From: Halomonas cupida
GTDB lineage: Bacteria; Pseudomonadota; Gammaproteobacteria; Pseudomonadales; Halomonadaceae
Assembly (NCBI RefSeq): GCF_900142755.1
Contig: NZ_FRCA01000011.1
Coordinates: forward strand, 1-64,000
Direction: 5' to 3'
Length of the DNA: 64,000 nt
Shown here piece after piece: positions 15,573-23,587 of the stretch. The notes beneath the pieces were generated by a model, which made no database searches, had not been told where the DNA came from, and worked only from the letters and a program-made list of their open reading frames with translations. The translations under genes were made by a program, and so were the position numbers. The stretch's first letter is position 1. Each line of letters begins with the position of its first letter.

Positions 15573-16265
15573 ATGTCAGACTCCCCAGCGCCGCTCTGCC
15601 TGCTGTTCGATTCCGACGGCACTCTGGTCGATAGCGAAATCCTGCTTGCCGAGGTCATGGGCGAGACTCTTCCGGAATTCGCCTTGCCGTTCTCCGCCCG
15701 TCAGTACATGGAGGAGTTCCGGGGCGTACGCTTCCTCGATATCGTCATGACCATCGAGCAACGCTTCGCCCCGCTGGATGATGCCCGACGCAGCGAGTTG
15801 GAAGCGCGGATGCGCCAACGCATGGAGCAGCGCATGATCGCCGAGCTACTGCCGATTGACGGAATGCCTGAGGCACTGGCGGCACTCGGGTCATTCCCCA
15901 GAGCGGTTGTCTCCAATGGTCCGCTGGCCAAGATTCGCTGTGCCATGCAGGCTACCGGGCTCGTCGAGCACTTCGGTGACAACCTGTTCAGTGCCTACGA
16001 GTTGCAGGTATGGAAACCAGAACCCGGTCTCTATCTGGCTGCTGCCGAGGCGATGGGATATCCCGCAGAACGCTGTGTGGTCATCGACGATGCAGCCGTC
16101 GGTGTCCAGGCAGGGCTCGAGGCCGGCATGAAGGTGATCCATCTCAACCACTTCCCCGACGAGGAAGTCACGCCTGAAGGCGCTCTTGGCATTACTCACG
16201 CCCGGGAGCTGGTCACCGTCATTCGGCAGATCGCGGAAAGACCGTCCTCTGTGACTGCCGTCTGA
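15573..16265 (+). CDS. HAD-superfamily phosphatase, second YieH-type paralogue
   Basis: A 230-residue HAD hydrolase with motif I FDSDGTLVDSEILL, motif II VVSNGPLAK, the motif III lysine in VWKPEPGLYL and motif IV VIDDAAVGVQAG. It shares nearly every landmark with the phosphatase at 11345-12037, including the tail region VIHLNHFPDEEVTPEGA, so the two are paralogues flanking the regulator-kinase-reductase genes. The ATG at 15573 has GAGG five bases upstream; a GTG six bases earlier is possible. It probably acts on a sugar-acid phosphate such as 6-phosphogluconate. Confidence 0.8.
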   Translation: MSDSPAPLCLLFDSDGTLVDSEILLAEVMGETLPEFALPFSARQYMEEFRGVRFLDIVMTIEQRFAPLDDARRSELEARMRQRMEQRMIAELLPIDGMPEALAALGSFPRAVVSNGPLAKIRCAMQATGLVEHFGDNLFSAYELQVWKPEPGLYLAAAEAMGYPAERCVVIDDAAVGVQAGLEAGMKVIHLNHFPDEEVTPEGALGITHARELVTVIRQIAERPSSVTAV

Positions 16266-16465
16266 GAGACATTCTCAGGGTCGTGCTGCCCCGTCCAGGC
16301 ATTCAGCACCCTGAGGAAACTATGCACTTTTCGTCAATTGCGCTTCGATACTGATCTGGATCGCTATACTTATACCCCCTGTCGTCTCGATATTGTGAGG
16401 GGTTGCCGCAGTGCACAAGGCTCCCTATTCTGATGGGACAGGCCCTAATTCTCAGGAGACTCTCC

Positions 16466-17641
16466 ATGCAAGAAGTGGTGATTGTTGCCGCCCGCCGTAC
16501 CGCCGTAGGTTCCTTCGGAGGCTCACTCGCCGGCATCCCGGCCAGCGATCTTGGCGCCGCCGTGATCAAGGATGTACTGGCCCAGACCGGAGTGGCTCCG
16601 GAGCAGGTGGATGAAGTTCTGCTGGGTCAGGTTCTCACAGCAGGTACTGGCCAGAACCCCGCACGTCAGGCAGCGATCAAGGCAGGGCTGCCGGATGCCG
16701 TACCCGCCATGACCATCAACAAGGTGTGTGGCTCAGGCCTCAAGGCGCTGCACCTTGGCGCTCAGGCCATCAGTCTCGGCGACGCTGATCTGATCATCGC
16801 CGGTGGTCAGGAGAACATGTCGCTGTCTCCCCATGTGCTGCCCAACTCCCGCAACGGCCAGCGTATGGGCGACTGGAAGGCCATCGATACCATGGTCCAC
16901 GATGGCTTGTGGGATGCCTTCAACAACTACCACATGGGCATCACCGCAGAGAACCTCGCCGAGAAGTACAGCATCACTCGTGAGGAAATGGACGCCTTCG
17001 CCGCTGGCTCCCAGCAGAAGGCCGCCGCAGCGATCAAGGAAGGTCGCTTCAAGGGCCAGATCGTGCCCATCGAGATCCCCCAGCGCAAGGGTGATCCGGT
17101 GGTCTTCGATACCGACGAGAACCCGCGTGAGGTCTCGGCTGACAAGCTTGGCACCATGCGTCCGGCGTTCAAGAAGGACGGTACCGTGACTGCCGGTAAT
17201 GCCTCCTCGCTCAATGACGGTGCGGCGGTGGTCATGCTCTGCTCCGCCGACAAGGCGAAAGAGCTGGGCCTCGAGCCGCTGGCCCGCATCAAGGCCTATG
17301 CCAATGCCGGTGTTGATCCATCGATCATGGGCATCGGTCCGGCGCCGGCAACTCGCCGCTGCCTGGAAAAGGCCGGCTGGAGCATCGATGACCTCGACCT
17401 GATCGAGGCCAACGAAGCCTTTGCTGCCCAGGCGCTCGCAGTCAACAAGGAGCTCGGCTGGGATGCCGACAAGATCAACGTCAATGGTGGTGCCATTGCC
17501 CTTGGTCACCCGATCGGTGCTTCCGGCTGCCGCATCCTGATCACTCTGCTACACGAGATGATTCGCCGCGATGCGAAGAAGGGACTGGCGACTCTGTGTA
17601 TCGGTGGCGGTCAAGGCGTCGCACTGGCCATCGAGCGCTGA
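16466..17641 (+). CDS. phaA: Acetyl-CoA acetyltransferase (thiolase)
   Basis: Condenses two acetyl-CoA to acetoacetyl-CoA or does the reverse. The 391 residues match biosynthetic thiolases. Cys88 in INKVCGSGLKAL is the acyl-accepting residue; GGAIALGHPIGASGCRIL near the C-terminus provides the active His and second Cys; NEAFAAQALA holds the conserved Asn-Glu-Ala-Phe motif. AGGAG precedes the ATG, and TATACT-like bases lie about 100 bases upstream. It stands alone and ends in a terminator. PHB synthesis (phaA) is likely in halophiles of this type, but atoB-like degradative use is equally compatible. Confidence 0.9.
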   Translation: MQEVVIVAARRTAVGSFGGSLAGIPASDLGAAVIKDVLAQTGVAPEQVDEVLLGQVLTAGTGQNPARQAAIKAGLPDAVPAMTINKVCGSGLKALHLGAQAISLGDADLIIAGGQENMSLSPHVLPNSRNGQRMGDWKAIDTMVHDGLWDAFNNYHMGITAENLAEKYSITREEMDAFAAGSQQKAAAAIKEGRFKGQIVPIEIPQRKGDPVVFDTDENPREVSADKLGTMRPAFKKDGTVTAGNASSLNDGAAVVMLCSADKAKELGLEPLARIKAYANAGVDPSIMGIGPAPATRRCLEKAGWSIDDLDLIEANEAFAAQALAVNKELGWDADKINVNGGAIALGHPIGASGCRILITLLHEMIRRDAKKGLATLCIGGGQGVALAIER

Positions 17642-17676
17642 TCCCGGGCCCAGACAGACTAGCCTTCAGCATAAGC

Positions 17677-17706
17677 AAGCCCGCGCCAATTGGCGCGGGC
17701 TTTGTG
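17677..17706 (+). terminator. Terminator after the thiolase gene
   Basis: An 11-base stem AAGCCCGCGCC / GGCGCGGGCTT with loop AATT, followed by T-rich sequence. It also serves the convergent symporter gene weakly, since its left flank is not A-rich. Confidence 0.88.
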
Positions 17707-17743
17707 TTTCGGGGCCCAGTGGGCCTGCGGTCTGCGATGCTAC

Positions 17744-19258
17744 TCACTGTCCGGGTCGAGCCACAGCACTGACCTCATCGGTCTTGAATGAGTGGTGCCA
17801 GGGAGCGGCAATACGGAAGAAGCGCTCGACAACCTCGGCCGGTGCCGGCGAAGTGAGCCGTGACACGATCACGAATACCGGCAGATTGAGCATCAGCCCC
17901 CAGAACCCACCATGAATACCCAGCGGGTGTGGCCAGATGGTGATCAGCGCCACTGTCACCACAAAGCCACTCACGATGCCGGCGAACACCCCCTTCGCGG
18001 TCGCCCCAGGCCAGAAGAACATGCCAATGAAGGCCGGTAGCACCTGGGAGGCAAAGCCAAGCCCAATCAGCAGAATCATCACCAGGTTGCCCGGCTCGGC
18101 AATCGCCAGCGGCGCAATGATGAACGCCATGATCGGAAAGATCAGCCAACGCGCCATACGCCCGGCCCGTTCGTCGGACAGCTTGAAGCCCGGCTGCAGG
18201 ACATCTCGGCTCCATGACAGTGCCACCGAGTGGATGAAGGGTTCTGAAGATGACATCGACGCCGCAAGGGTGCCGGCACCCAGCAGCCCTACCAGTACGA
18301 CCGGCAGATTTGCCATGGCGTATTCCAGCACCACCGTATCCGCACGCTCCAGATCAGGCAGTGAGTAGATACCGATGAAGCCAACCACGATCATCGGTAG
18401 GATCACCAGGTAATAGGTCGGCAATGCGGTGGCACTCAGACGAATGGTGCGAGCCGAGGTGGCGCTCATCCACTGGGTCCACACTGGCGGCATGAACGAC
18501 AGCATCGAGACGATAATCGAAGTGGTCCAGAAGGCGAAGCTCATATCGCCTCCTCCTCCCGGCAAGGTCAGGAACTCAGGATTGTTCTGCTGTACCTGGC
18601 GAAAGACCTCGACGAAGCCCCATTCTCCCGTCGCACCATGAGCGGCCCACAGGCCAATGATCCATGCCACGGCAAACATCAGAATGCCCTGGAACACATT
18701 GGTTCTGCCGATGGCGCGCTGCCCGCTGACATACAGATAGACAGAGATGGCACCGAGCACCAGCAACACGCCAGCCCAGACAGGAATGGCGCCGCCGCTC
18801 ATCACCAGCAGGATGTAGGCCGAACCCACGGTCTGAAGCACCGCATAGGCAATCGAGCCCACCGACATGACCAACGCCGCCAGGGCCCCCAATGCCGGGC
18901 TCTGATAACGATCAGCAATGGCGCTGGCCTGAGTGACGTGACCGAACCTGGCACCGAAAGCCCATACCCTGGGCCCGAAGTACCAGGCCACCAGCGCCAG
19001 ATAACCGAGATAGATCACCACATAGAGAACCGGCACGCCCTTGGCCCATGCCCAGCCCGGCGCGCCCATGAAGGTATAGGCACTGACACTACCGGCAGCA
19101 ATCAGCAGATAGAGCGTCACCGGCCCCATACTGCGTCCGGCCACCCCCCACTCCTCCAGGGAATTCATGCTCCGACGGCCTCGGGCCGCAAGACCGATGG
19201 TCATGGCTATGGCGATATAGCCGACGGTGATCCACAGCGGCAGTGAACTAGTCATCAT
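17744..19258 (-). CDS. Sodium:solute symporter (SSS family)
   Basis: A 504-residue integral membrane protein with about 13 hydrophobic helices. Family marks are the N-terminal WGVAGRSMGPVTLYLLIAAGSVSAYTFMGAPGWAW and GAGTLAASMSSSEPFIHSVALSWSRD, the latter with the conserved Ser/Thr residues of the sodium site. It is paired with a DUF3311 protein whose 3' end overlaps its start by 11 bases, a pairing common for carboxylate or amino-acid-like solutes. The substrate is unknown. The C-terminus ends in a short cytoplasmic tail. Confidence 0.9.
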   Translation of the reverse strand: MMTSSLPLWITVGYIAIAMTIGLAARGRRSMNSLEEWGVAGRSMGPVTLYLLIAAGSVSAYTFMGAPGWAWAKGVPVLYVVIYLGYLALVAWYFGPRVWAFGARFGHVTQASAIADRYQSPALGALAALVMSVGSIAYAVLQTVGSAYILLVMSGGAIPVWAGVLLVLGAISVYLYVSGQRAIGRTNVFQGILMFAVAWIIGLWAAHGATGEWGFVEVFRQVQQNNPEFLTLPGGGGDMSFAFWTTSIIVSMLSFMPPVWTQWMSATSARTIRLSATALPTYYLVILPMIVVGFIGIYSLPDLERADTVVLEYAMANLPVVLVGLLGAGTLAASMSSSEPFIHSVALSWSRDVLQPGFKLSDERAGRMARWLIFPIMAFIIAPLAIAEPGNLVMILLIGLGFASQVLPAFIGMFFWPGATAKGVFAGIVSGFVVTVALITIWPHPLGIHGGFWGLMLNLPVFVIVSRLTSPAPAEVVERFFRIAAPWHHSFKTDEVSAVARPGQ

Positions 19259-19475
19259 TGCCCGCTCCGATCAGAACATTACCCAGCCACATCACCAGGC
19301 TGCAGCAAAGCAGCACCAGGTAGCTCCAGACCAGCAGTTTCGGCAGCCCCAGCACCAGCACCGCCTGGTTGACCCAGCCGATCACCGGCCAGATACCCGC
19401 CACTATCACGCTGATGAAGGCCACCAGCACCAACCACCCTTTCCAGCTGGAAGGGCGTACGAAGGTTGAACGCAT
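19248..19475 (-). CDS. DUF3311 family small membrane protein
   Basis: 75 residues with two hydrophobic helices (WLVLVAFISVIVAGIWPVIGWV and LLVWSYLVLLCCSLVMWLG). The ATG at 19475 is preferred because AAGGA lies upstream, while the longer frame lacks a ribosome site. Small proteins of this family are nearly always encoded just before a sodium:solute symporter, and here the two overlap by 11 bases, so the product is probably an accessory subunit of that transporter. Confidence 0.82.
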   Translation of the reverse strand: MRSTFVRPSSWKGWLVLVAFISVIVAGIWPVIGWVNQAVLVLGLPKLLVWSYLVLLCCSLVMWLGNVLIGAGNDD

Positions 19476-19571
19476 CGCGAGCTTCCTTATCCCGTCAGAG
19501 ACAGTTGCCTGCCTCCGACCCAATCGATTGAGGAGACCAATTATCGTGTCGATATCGTTGTGCGTATTGTC

Positions 19572-20981
19572 TCAGATCTGACCCTGCACACCTCTGGCTG
19601 AGCAGGGCCAGTTTGACGGCGAGCCCTGCCACTTCTCGAATGCTGCTGCCAGTTGCAGGGCACGCAGGTCCTCGAACTTCGGCGTGACGATCTGCATACC
19701 GATCGGCATGCCGGCGCGGCTGAATCCCGCATTTACCGCAATCGCCGGCTGCTCGCCCATGTTCCAGGGAACCGTGAAGACAATATGCTCGAAAGGTCGC
19801 GAGGGATCATTGCTCGGCGAGGGCCAGTCGGCAGAAAACTCGATATTGGGCGACACCGGAGAGATCAACGCATCCAGGGGTTCGAGTGCGGCTTCCGTGG
19901 TCCGACGCATGGCCAGCGTCTGCTCGAAGCCGCGCACCACTCGGGTGGCATCCAGCCCACGACCTTCATCGGCCCAGGCAAGGATTTCCGGCAATACCTG
20001 CTCGCGCTGTTCAGCCGTCAACTCAGCCAGCGCACTCCACTGCCGTGCCCGCCAGAAGTCATTGAGGCCATCGAGCATCTCTCGCGTCAGCACCGGCGCC
20101 ACCGGAACGATCCTGGCACCGGCCTGCTCGAACCGTTGAACCATCTCGGCAAGACGCTGCTGTACCTGCTCATCCACCGGCATACCGCAACCGGCCTCGG
20201 CCATGACGCCAATGCGCAGACCACGCACATCAATATCGAGATCCGCCCAGTCGATCTGCTGGGGCGGCAGACGCATGGCGTCACGCCGATCGGTACGCGC
20301 AATGCTGCTCATCATCAACGCAGCATCCGCCACTGTACGGGTCATCGGTCCGGCGCAGCGTCCCACGTAATAGGGATCGACCGGCACACGTCCCAGGCTC
20401 GGCTTGAACCCCACCACACCGCACCAGGCGGCAGGCAGGCGAATCGAACCGCCGATATCGGTGCCCAGGTGCAGGGTACCGAACCCTGCCGCCGCAGCGG
20501 CGCCAGCGCCCGAGCTGGAGCCCCCGGGATTGTAGTCGAGATTCCAGGGGTTACGGGTCAGGCCGTGGAAGGATGATCGGCCGGAAGATAACATGCCGTA
20601 ATCCGGGCAGGTGGTCTTGGCCAGCAGCAGCGCCCCATCTTCCTTGAGCCGTGCAGTGGCCGGCGCGTCCTCGTCCGCCGGTGGATGCTCTCCGGCAAGA
20701 GTGCCATGAGGCACAGGTGTGCCTCGGGTGGCAATCAGTTCCTTCAGGGTGACCGGAACACCATCCAGCGGGCCACAGGGTACCTGCCGCGCCCAACGCT
20801 CGGTCGAGTCTCTGGCCGCGTCGAGAAAACGCTCCGGGTCATAGTCATAGAGGGCGTTGATCTGACCCTCGTGGCGTTCAACGTGGGTAATCAGACAGTC
20901 AGCATACTCCGCCGGTGATAGCTGCCGAGACGCATAGGCCTTCAGGAGCTGCGCGGCAGTCCAGTCAAGGACATCGTGCAT
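19572..20981 (-). CDS. Amidase (amidase-signature family)
   Basis: A 469-residue amidase-signature hydrolase. The Ser-cisSer-Lys triad is visible: Lys in ALLLAKTTCPDYG, the cis-Ser in NPGGSSSGAGAA, the nucleophile Ser in LGTDIGGSIRLPAAWCG. The substrate is not determined by the sequence; GatA is unlikely because no gatB or gatC is near. It lies just downstream of a LysR gene on the same strand and upstream of the symporter pair, suggesting uptake and hydrolysis of an amide. The ATG at 20981 has AAGGA upstream; an in-frame ATG at 21023 would add 14 residues made of a duplicated KGTTT unit. Confidence 0.88.
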   Translation of the reverse strand: MHDVLDWTAAQLLKAYASRQLSPAEYADCLITHVERHEGQINALYDYDPERFLDAARDSTERWARQVPCGPLDGVPVTLKELIATRGTPVPHGTLAGEHPPADEDAPATARLKEDGALLLAKTTCPDYGMLSSGRSSFHGLTRNPWNLDYNPGGSSSGAGAAAAAGFGTLHLGTDIGGSIRLPAAWCGVVGFKPSLGRVPVDPYYVGRCAGPMTRTVADAALMMSSIARTDRRDAMRLPPQQIDWADLDIDVRGLRIGVMAEAGCGMPVDEQVQQRLAEMVQRFEQAGARIVPVAPVLTREMLDGLNDFWRARQWSALAELTAEQREQVLPEILAWADEGRGLDATRVVRGFEQTLAMRRTTEAALEPLDALISPVSPNIEFSADWPSPSNDPSRPFEHIVFTVPWNMGEQPAIAVNAGFSRAGMPIGMQIVTPKFEDLRALQLAAAFEKWQGSPSNWPCSARGVQGQI

Positions 20982-21014
20982 TGTTGTTGTTCCTTTCCTT
21001 GTCGTTGTTCCTTT
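20979..21014 (-). repeat. 18-bp tandem duplication spanning the amidase start
   Basis: Two in-frame units, the upstream one ending in AGG and the downstream one ending in the ATG start, read AAAGGAACAAC-rAC-AnG. Each unit supplies the same AAAGGAACA, so the ribosome site itself is duplicated. Confidence 0.7.
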
Positions 21015-21110
21015 CTCTGCCATCACTGACCAGCCTGGAAGCAGGTAGCGTATACAGCCAATGCAATTGCTCGACCATGGTGAACACATATTGTGTGCGC
21101 CATAGTCGAT

Positions 21111-21164
21111 CTATACAGAGAGGGTCGACTCACCAGGGAGGGACAGCTCAACAGGGAGAGAGCG
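21111..21164. repeat. 18-bp degenerate tandem repeat x3 at the 3' end of the LysR gene
   Basis: Units start at 21111, 21129 and 21147. On the coding (minus) strand they read as repeated CTCTCyCCTGkTGAG-like blocks, the first containing the true stop and the next two carrying in-register TGA and TAG triplets after it. Confidence 0.6.
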
Positions 21165-22050
21165 CGGCGAGAGCTTCCTCGAGTCGCGCAAGACAGGTCC
21201 TGACCGCCAGGCTGGGAGAGCGATGACGATAGACACAGAGATCAACACGGGTCTGCTCCAGCTCATCCGGGTGGAGCGCCACCGCCACCAACTGTCCGGC
21301 TTCACATTCCCGGGCAACTGCCATCATCGGCAACAGCAATACGGCGGCCCCTTCTCTAGCCAGCGCCTTCTGGGTTTCCAGTGACTGAGTGGTAAAGGCC
21401 ACCTGCATATGCAGCCCCTTGTCCCTCACGGCGCTGTCCAGCGCCTGACGCAGGCCAAAGGAATCATTGGGTACTGCCAGCGGATAACCCGCAACATCCG
21501 ACAACGCCAATGGCGCTGCCCAGGCCAGTGGATGATCGGGCTTCATGACGGCGTAGTGCTCAAGTTCTGCCGTTGCCAATCGCACCACGTCATCACGCTG
21601 CGGCAGGAAGTAAGCCAGGCCGATGTCGGCTTCCCCACTGCGCAGAGCCTCGATGACGCCACCAGCGCTGGCAATGCTGATCTCAAACTCCAGTTGAGGA
21701 TACTCGGCCTGCAGACTCGTCAAGGCCGGCGCCAGCACCTGAGGCACCACCCCCTCGGACACCCGAATCGCCACCCGCCCGGTACAGCGCCCCTGCAGCT
21801 CGGCGATACGCGCCTCGACCCGCTCGAGATCCCGCAATGTCTGACTGGCCTGCTCGGCGAGCAACTCTCCGGCCGGCGTCAGACGCACACCTTCGTGGGT
21901 GCGCTCCAGCAATGGTGTTCCCAATTGATGTTCCAGTTGATCGATCTGCCGCGAGATAGCGGTCGGTGCCACATGCAGGCGCGCGGCAGCCTGGCGCAGC
22001 GAGCGACAGCGCGCCACGGTATCGAAGTACTTCAAGGCTCGCCACTGCAT
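21148..22050 (-). CDS. LysR-family transcriptional regulator
   Basis: About 300 residues: N-terminal winged helix (ALKYFDTVARCRSLRQAAARLHVAPTAISRQIDQLEHQLGTPLLERTHEGVRLT) followed by a LysR substrate-binding domain. The ATG at 22050 is chosen because GGAGGT lies five bases upstream; six more residues are possible. It is transcribed toward the amidase and probably co-regulated with it; LysR proteins often control such neighbours. The inducer is unknown. The 175-bp repeat copy 2 lies directly upstream, within its promoter region. Confidence 0.88.
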   Translation of the reverse strand: MQWRALKYFDTVARCRSLRQAAARLHVAPTAISRQIDQLEHQLGTPLLERTHEGVRLTPAGELLAEQASQTLRDLERVEARIAELQGRCTGRVAIRVSEGVVPQVLAPALTSLQAEYPQLEFEISIASAGGVIEALRSGEADIGLAYFLPQRDDVVRLATAELEHYAVMKPDHPLAWAAPLALSDVAGYPLAVPNDSFGLRQALDSAVRDKGLHMQVAFTTQSLETQKALAREGAAVLLLPMMAVARECEAGQLVAVALHPDELEQTRVDLCVYRHRSPSLAVRTCLARLEEALAALSPC

Positions 22051-22081
22051 CTGCCACCTCCGCATCAAATGTCGATAGCTG

Positions 22082-22256
22082 CTATTGACCCGGCAAGCTC
22101 CTGTGTTGGGTCAATAGCGGCACAGGGACGTGTCGCCGTCGGCCATCAGGCCGACGCGAGCCCGCGCCACACCAGCAGATCCACGCATCTGCGCCAATGT
22201 GGCACGGGCGACAATCAAATCGATCAGGATGATCCATTTGATTGACACGTCAATAG
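22082..22256 (-). repeat. 175-bp structured repeat, copy 2 (inverted)
   Basis: The reverse complement aligns gap-free over 175 bases with 9194-9368. Terminal inverted repeats are CTATTGAC and GTCAATAG, and a hairpin CTATTGACCC...GGGTCAATAG occupies 22082-22116. The GTCGGCC-TGAT-GGCCGAC core is identical to copy 1. It lies between the start of the LysR gene and the end of the MFS gene. No flanking target-site duplication was evident. Confidence 0.85.
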
Positions 22257-22273
22257 ATCAGCATAGTTGGTGT

Positions 22274-23479
22274 TCAGCGTGACCCAGAGGGTGAAGCGAG
22301 TACTGTAGCCGGCGTACGCAGGACAATAAGCGCAGCCAACACGAACAGTGCGCCGGAGCTGTAAAGCACCGTACTCAGGCCAAAGCCATCCACCACCTGC
22401 CCGCCGGCCATGGCGCCAAAGCCGATGGACATGTTGAACACGAAGGCCATCAGTGCGGTGGCCGCCTCGGCATTGGGAGCGGCGCGCAGAATCCAGGTCT
22501 GCATGCTCACTGAAATACTGCCGAAGACCGCTCCCCATAACATCAGCAACAGTGTGCCGAGCGGGCTGACTCCGGCCAGGCCAGGAAAGCTCAAGGTGGC
22601 AATGGCCAGCACCACGGGAATGACCAGCACCGTGCGCCACGGATTCCTCCCGGCAGCAGTGCCGGCAAGAAAGTTGCCCATCAGACCAGCGCCGCCGTAG
22701 AGCAGCAGCAGAGTACTGACATTGGCTAGCGGCACCCCGGCCATCTGCTGCAGAATCGGGCTGATGAAGGTATAGGCGGCAAAATGCCCGACCACGATCA
22801 GGCTGGTGACGTAGACCCCGACGCGCACACCACGGTTGCTGAACTGTCCGAACAGGGTACTCAAGCGTACCGGCTGGCTGGCCGGTAACGGTGGCAACAA
22901 CCACCAGAGCGCCAACGTCACCAGGCCACTACCGATGGCCATGGCGATGAAGGCGATGCGCCAATCGGTCTGCTCTCCCAGCCAGGTCCCGGCAGGAACC
23001 CCCAGCACCGATGCCCCGGCAACACCACTGAAGATGATCGCCATGGCTCTGGGAACCTGAGGCAAGGCGACAAGACGCGAAGCCAGCCCTCCGGCAATGG
23101 CCCAGAAGCCACCGATGCACACGCCCACCAGCACCCGGGTGGCAAGCAACAAGGCAAAGCTGTCGGCCAACGCTCCCAACAGGCTTGCCACTGTCATCAA
23201 CGCCATCAACGACGTCAACATCCAGCGCCTGTCCAGGCGGCCAACCGCCACCGGCAACAACGGGGCAGAAAAAGCGGCCACAACGCCGGGGACAGTAATC
23301 ATCAAGCCGGCGATACCCGGCGAGACATTCAGCGCTGTCGATACCTGCGACAGCAGGCCGATGGGCAACTGCTCCGCGGTCACCAGCAGGAAGATTCCCA
23401 CCATGACCGCAACCACGCCAAGCCAGTCACGTCGCTCGGTGATCTGTCGTGTCTGGGTCCTTGTCCCTTCTGTCATCAT
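22274..23479 (-). CDS. MFS transporter, DHA1 (drug/sugar efflux) type
   Basis: About 400 residues with 12 hydrophobic helices. The N-terminal half holds VGIFLLVTAEQLPIGLLSQVSTALNVSPGIAGLMITVPG and the motif A-like loop PVAVGRLDRRWML; the pattern resembles the SotB/AraJ/YdhP exporters of sugars or small drugs. The start is one of two adjacent ATGs (23479 or 23476) with AGGA just upstream. It stands alone, with the pnp terminator upstream and the 175-bp repeat downstream. The substrate is unknown. Confidence 0.87.
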   Translation of the reverse strand: MMTEGTRTQTRQITERRDWLGVVAVMVGIFLLVTAEQLPIGLLSQVSTALNVSPGIAGLMITVPGVVAAFSAPLLPVAVGRLDRRWMLTSLMALMTVASLLGALADSFALLLATRVLVGVCIGGFWAIAGGLASRLVALPQVPRAMAIIFSGVAGASVLGVPAGTWLGEQTDWRIAFIAMAIGSGLVTLALWWLLPPLPASQPVRLSTLFGQFSNRGVRVGVYVTSLIVVGHFAAYTFISPILQQMAGVPLANVSTLLLLYGGAGLMGNFLAGTAAGRNPWRTVLVIPVVLAIATLSFPGLAGVSPLGTLLLMLWGAVFGSISVSMQTWILRAAPNAEAATALMAFVFNMSIGFGAMAGGQVVDGFGLSTVLYSSGALFVLAALIVLRTPATVLASPSGSR

Positions 23480-23528
23480 GCTTCCTGATTGACTGCTGAA
23501 AATTGCACTGCGGTGCCCTGTTGGCCAC

Positions 23529-23565
23529 GAAAAAACGCCCCCGTGGCGTTGGCGACGGGGGCGTT
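23529..23565 (-). terminator. Terminator after pnp
   Basis: On the minus strand an 11-base stem AACGCCCCCGT / ACGGGGGCGTT with a 10-base loop ends in T6. It closes the pnp transcript 22 bases after its stop. Confidence 0.9.
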
Positions 23566-23587
23566 ACGAGCGGGCTGATACCGGGAA

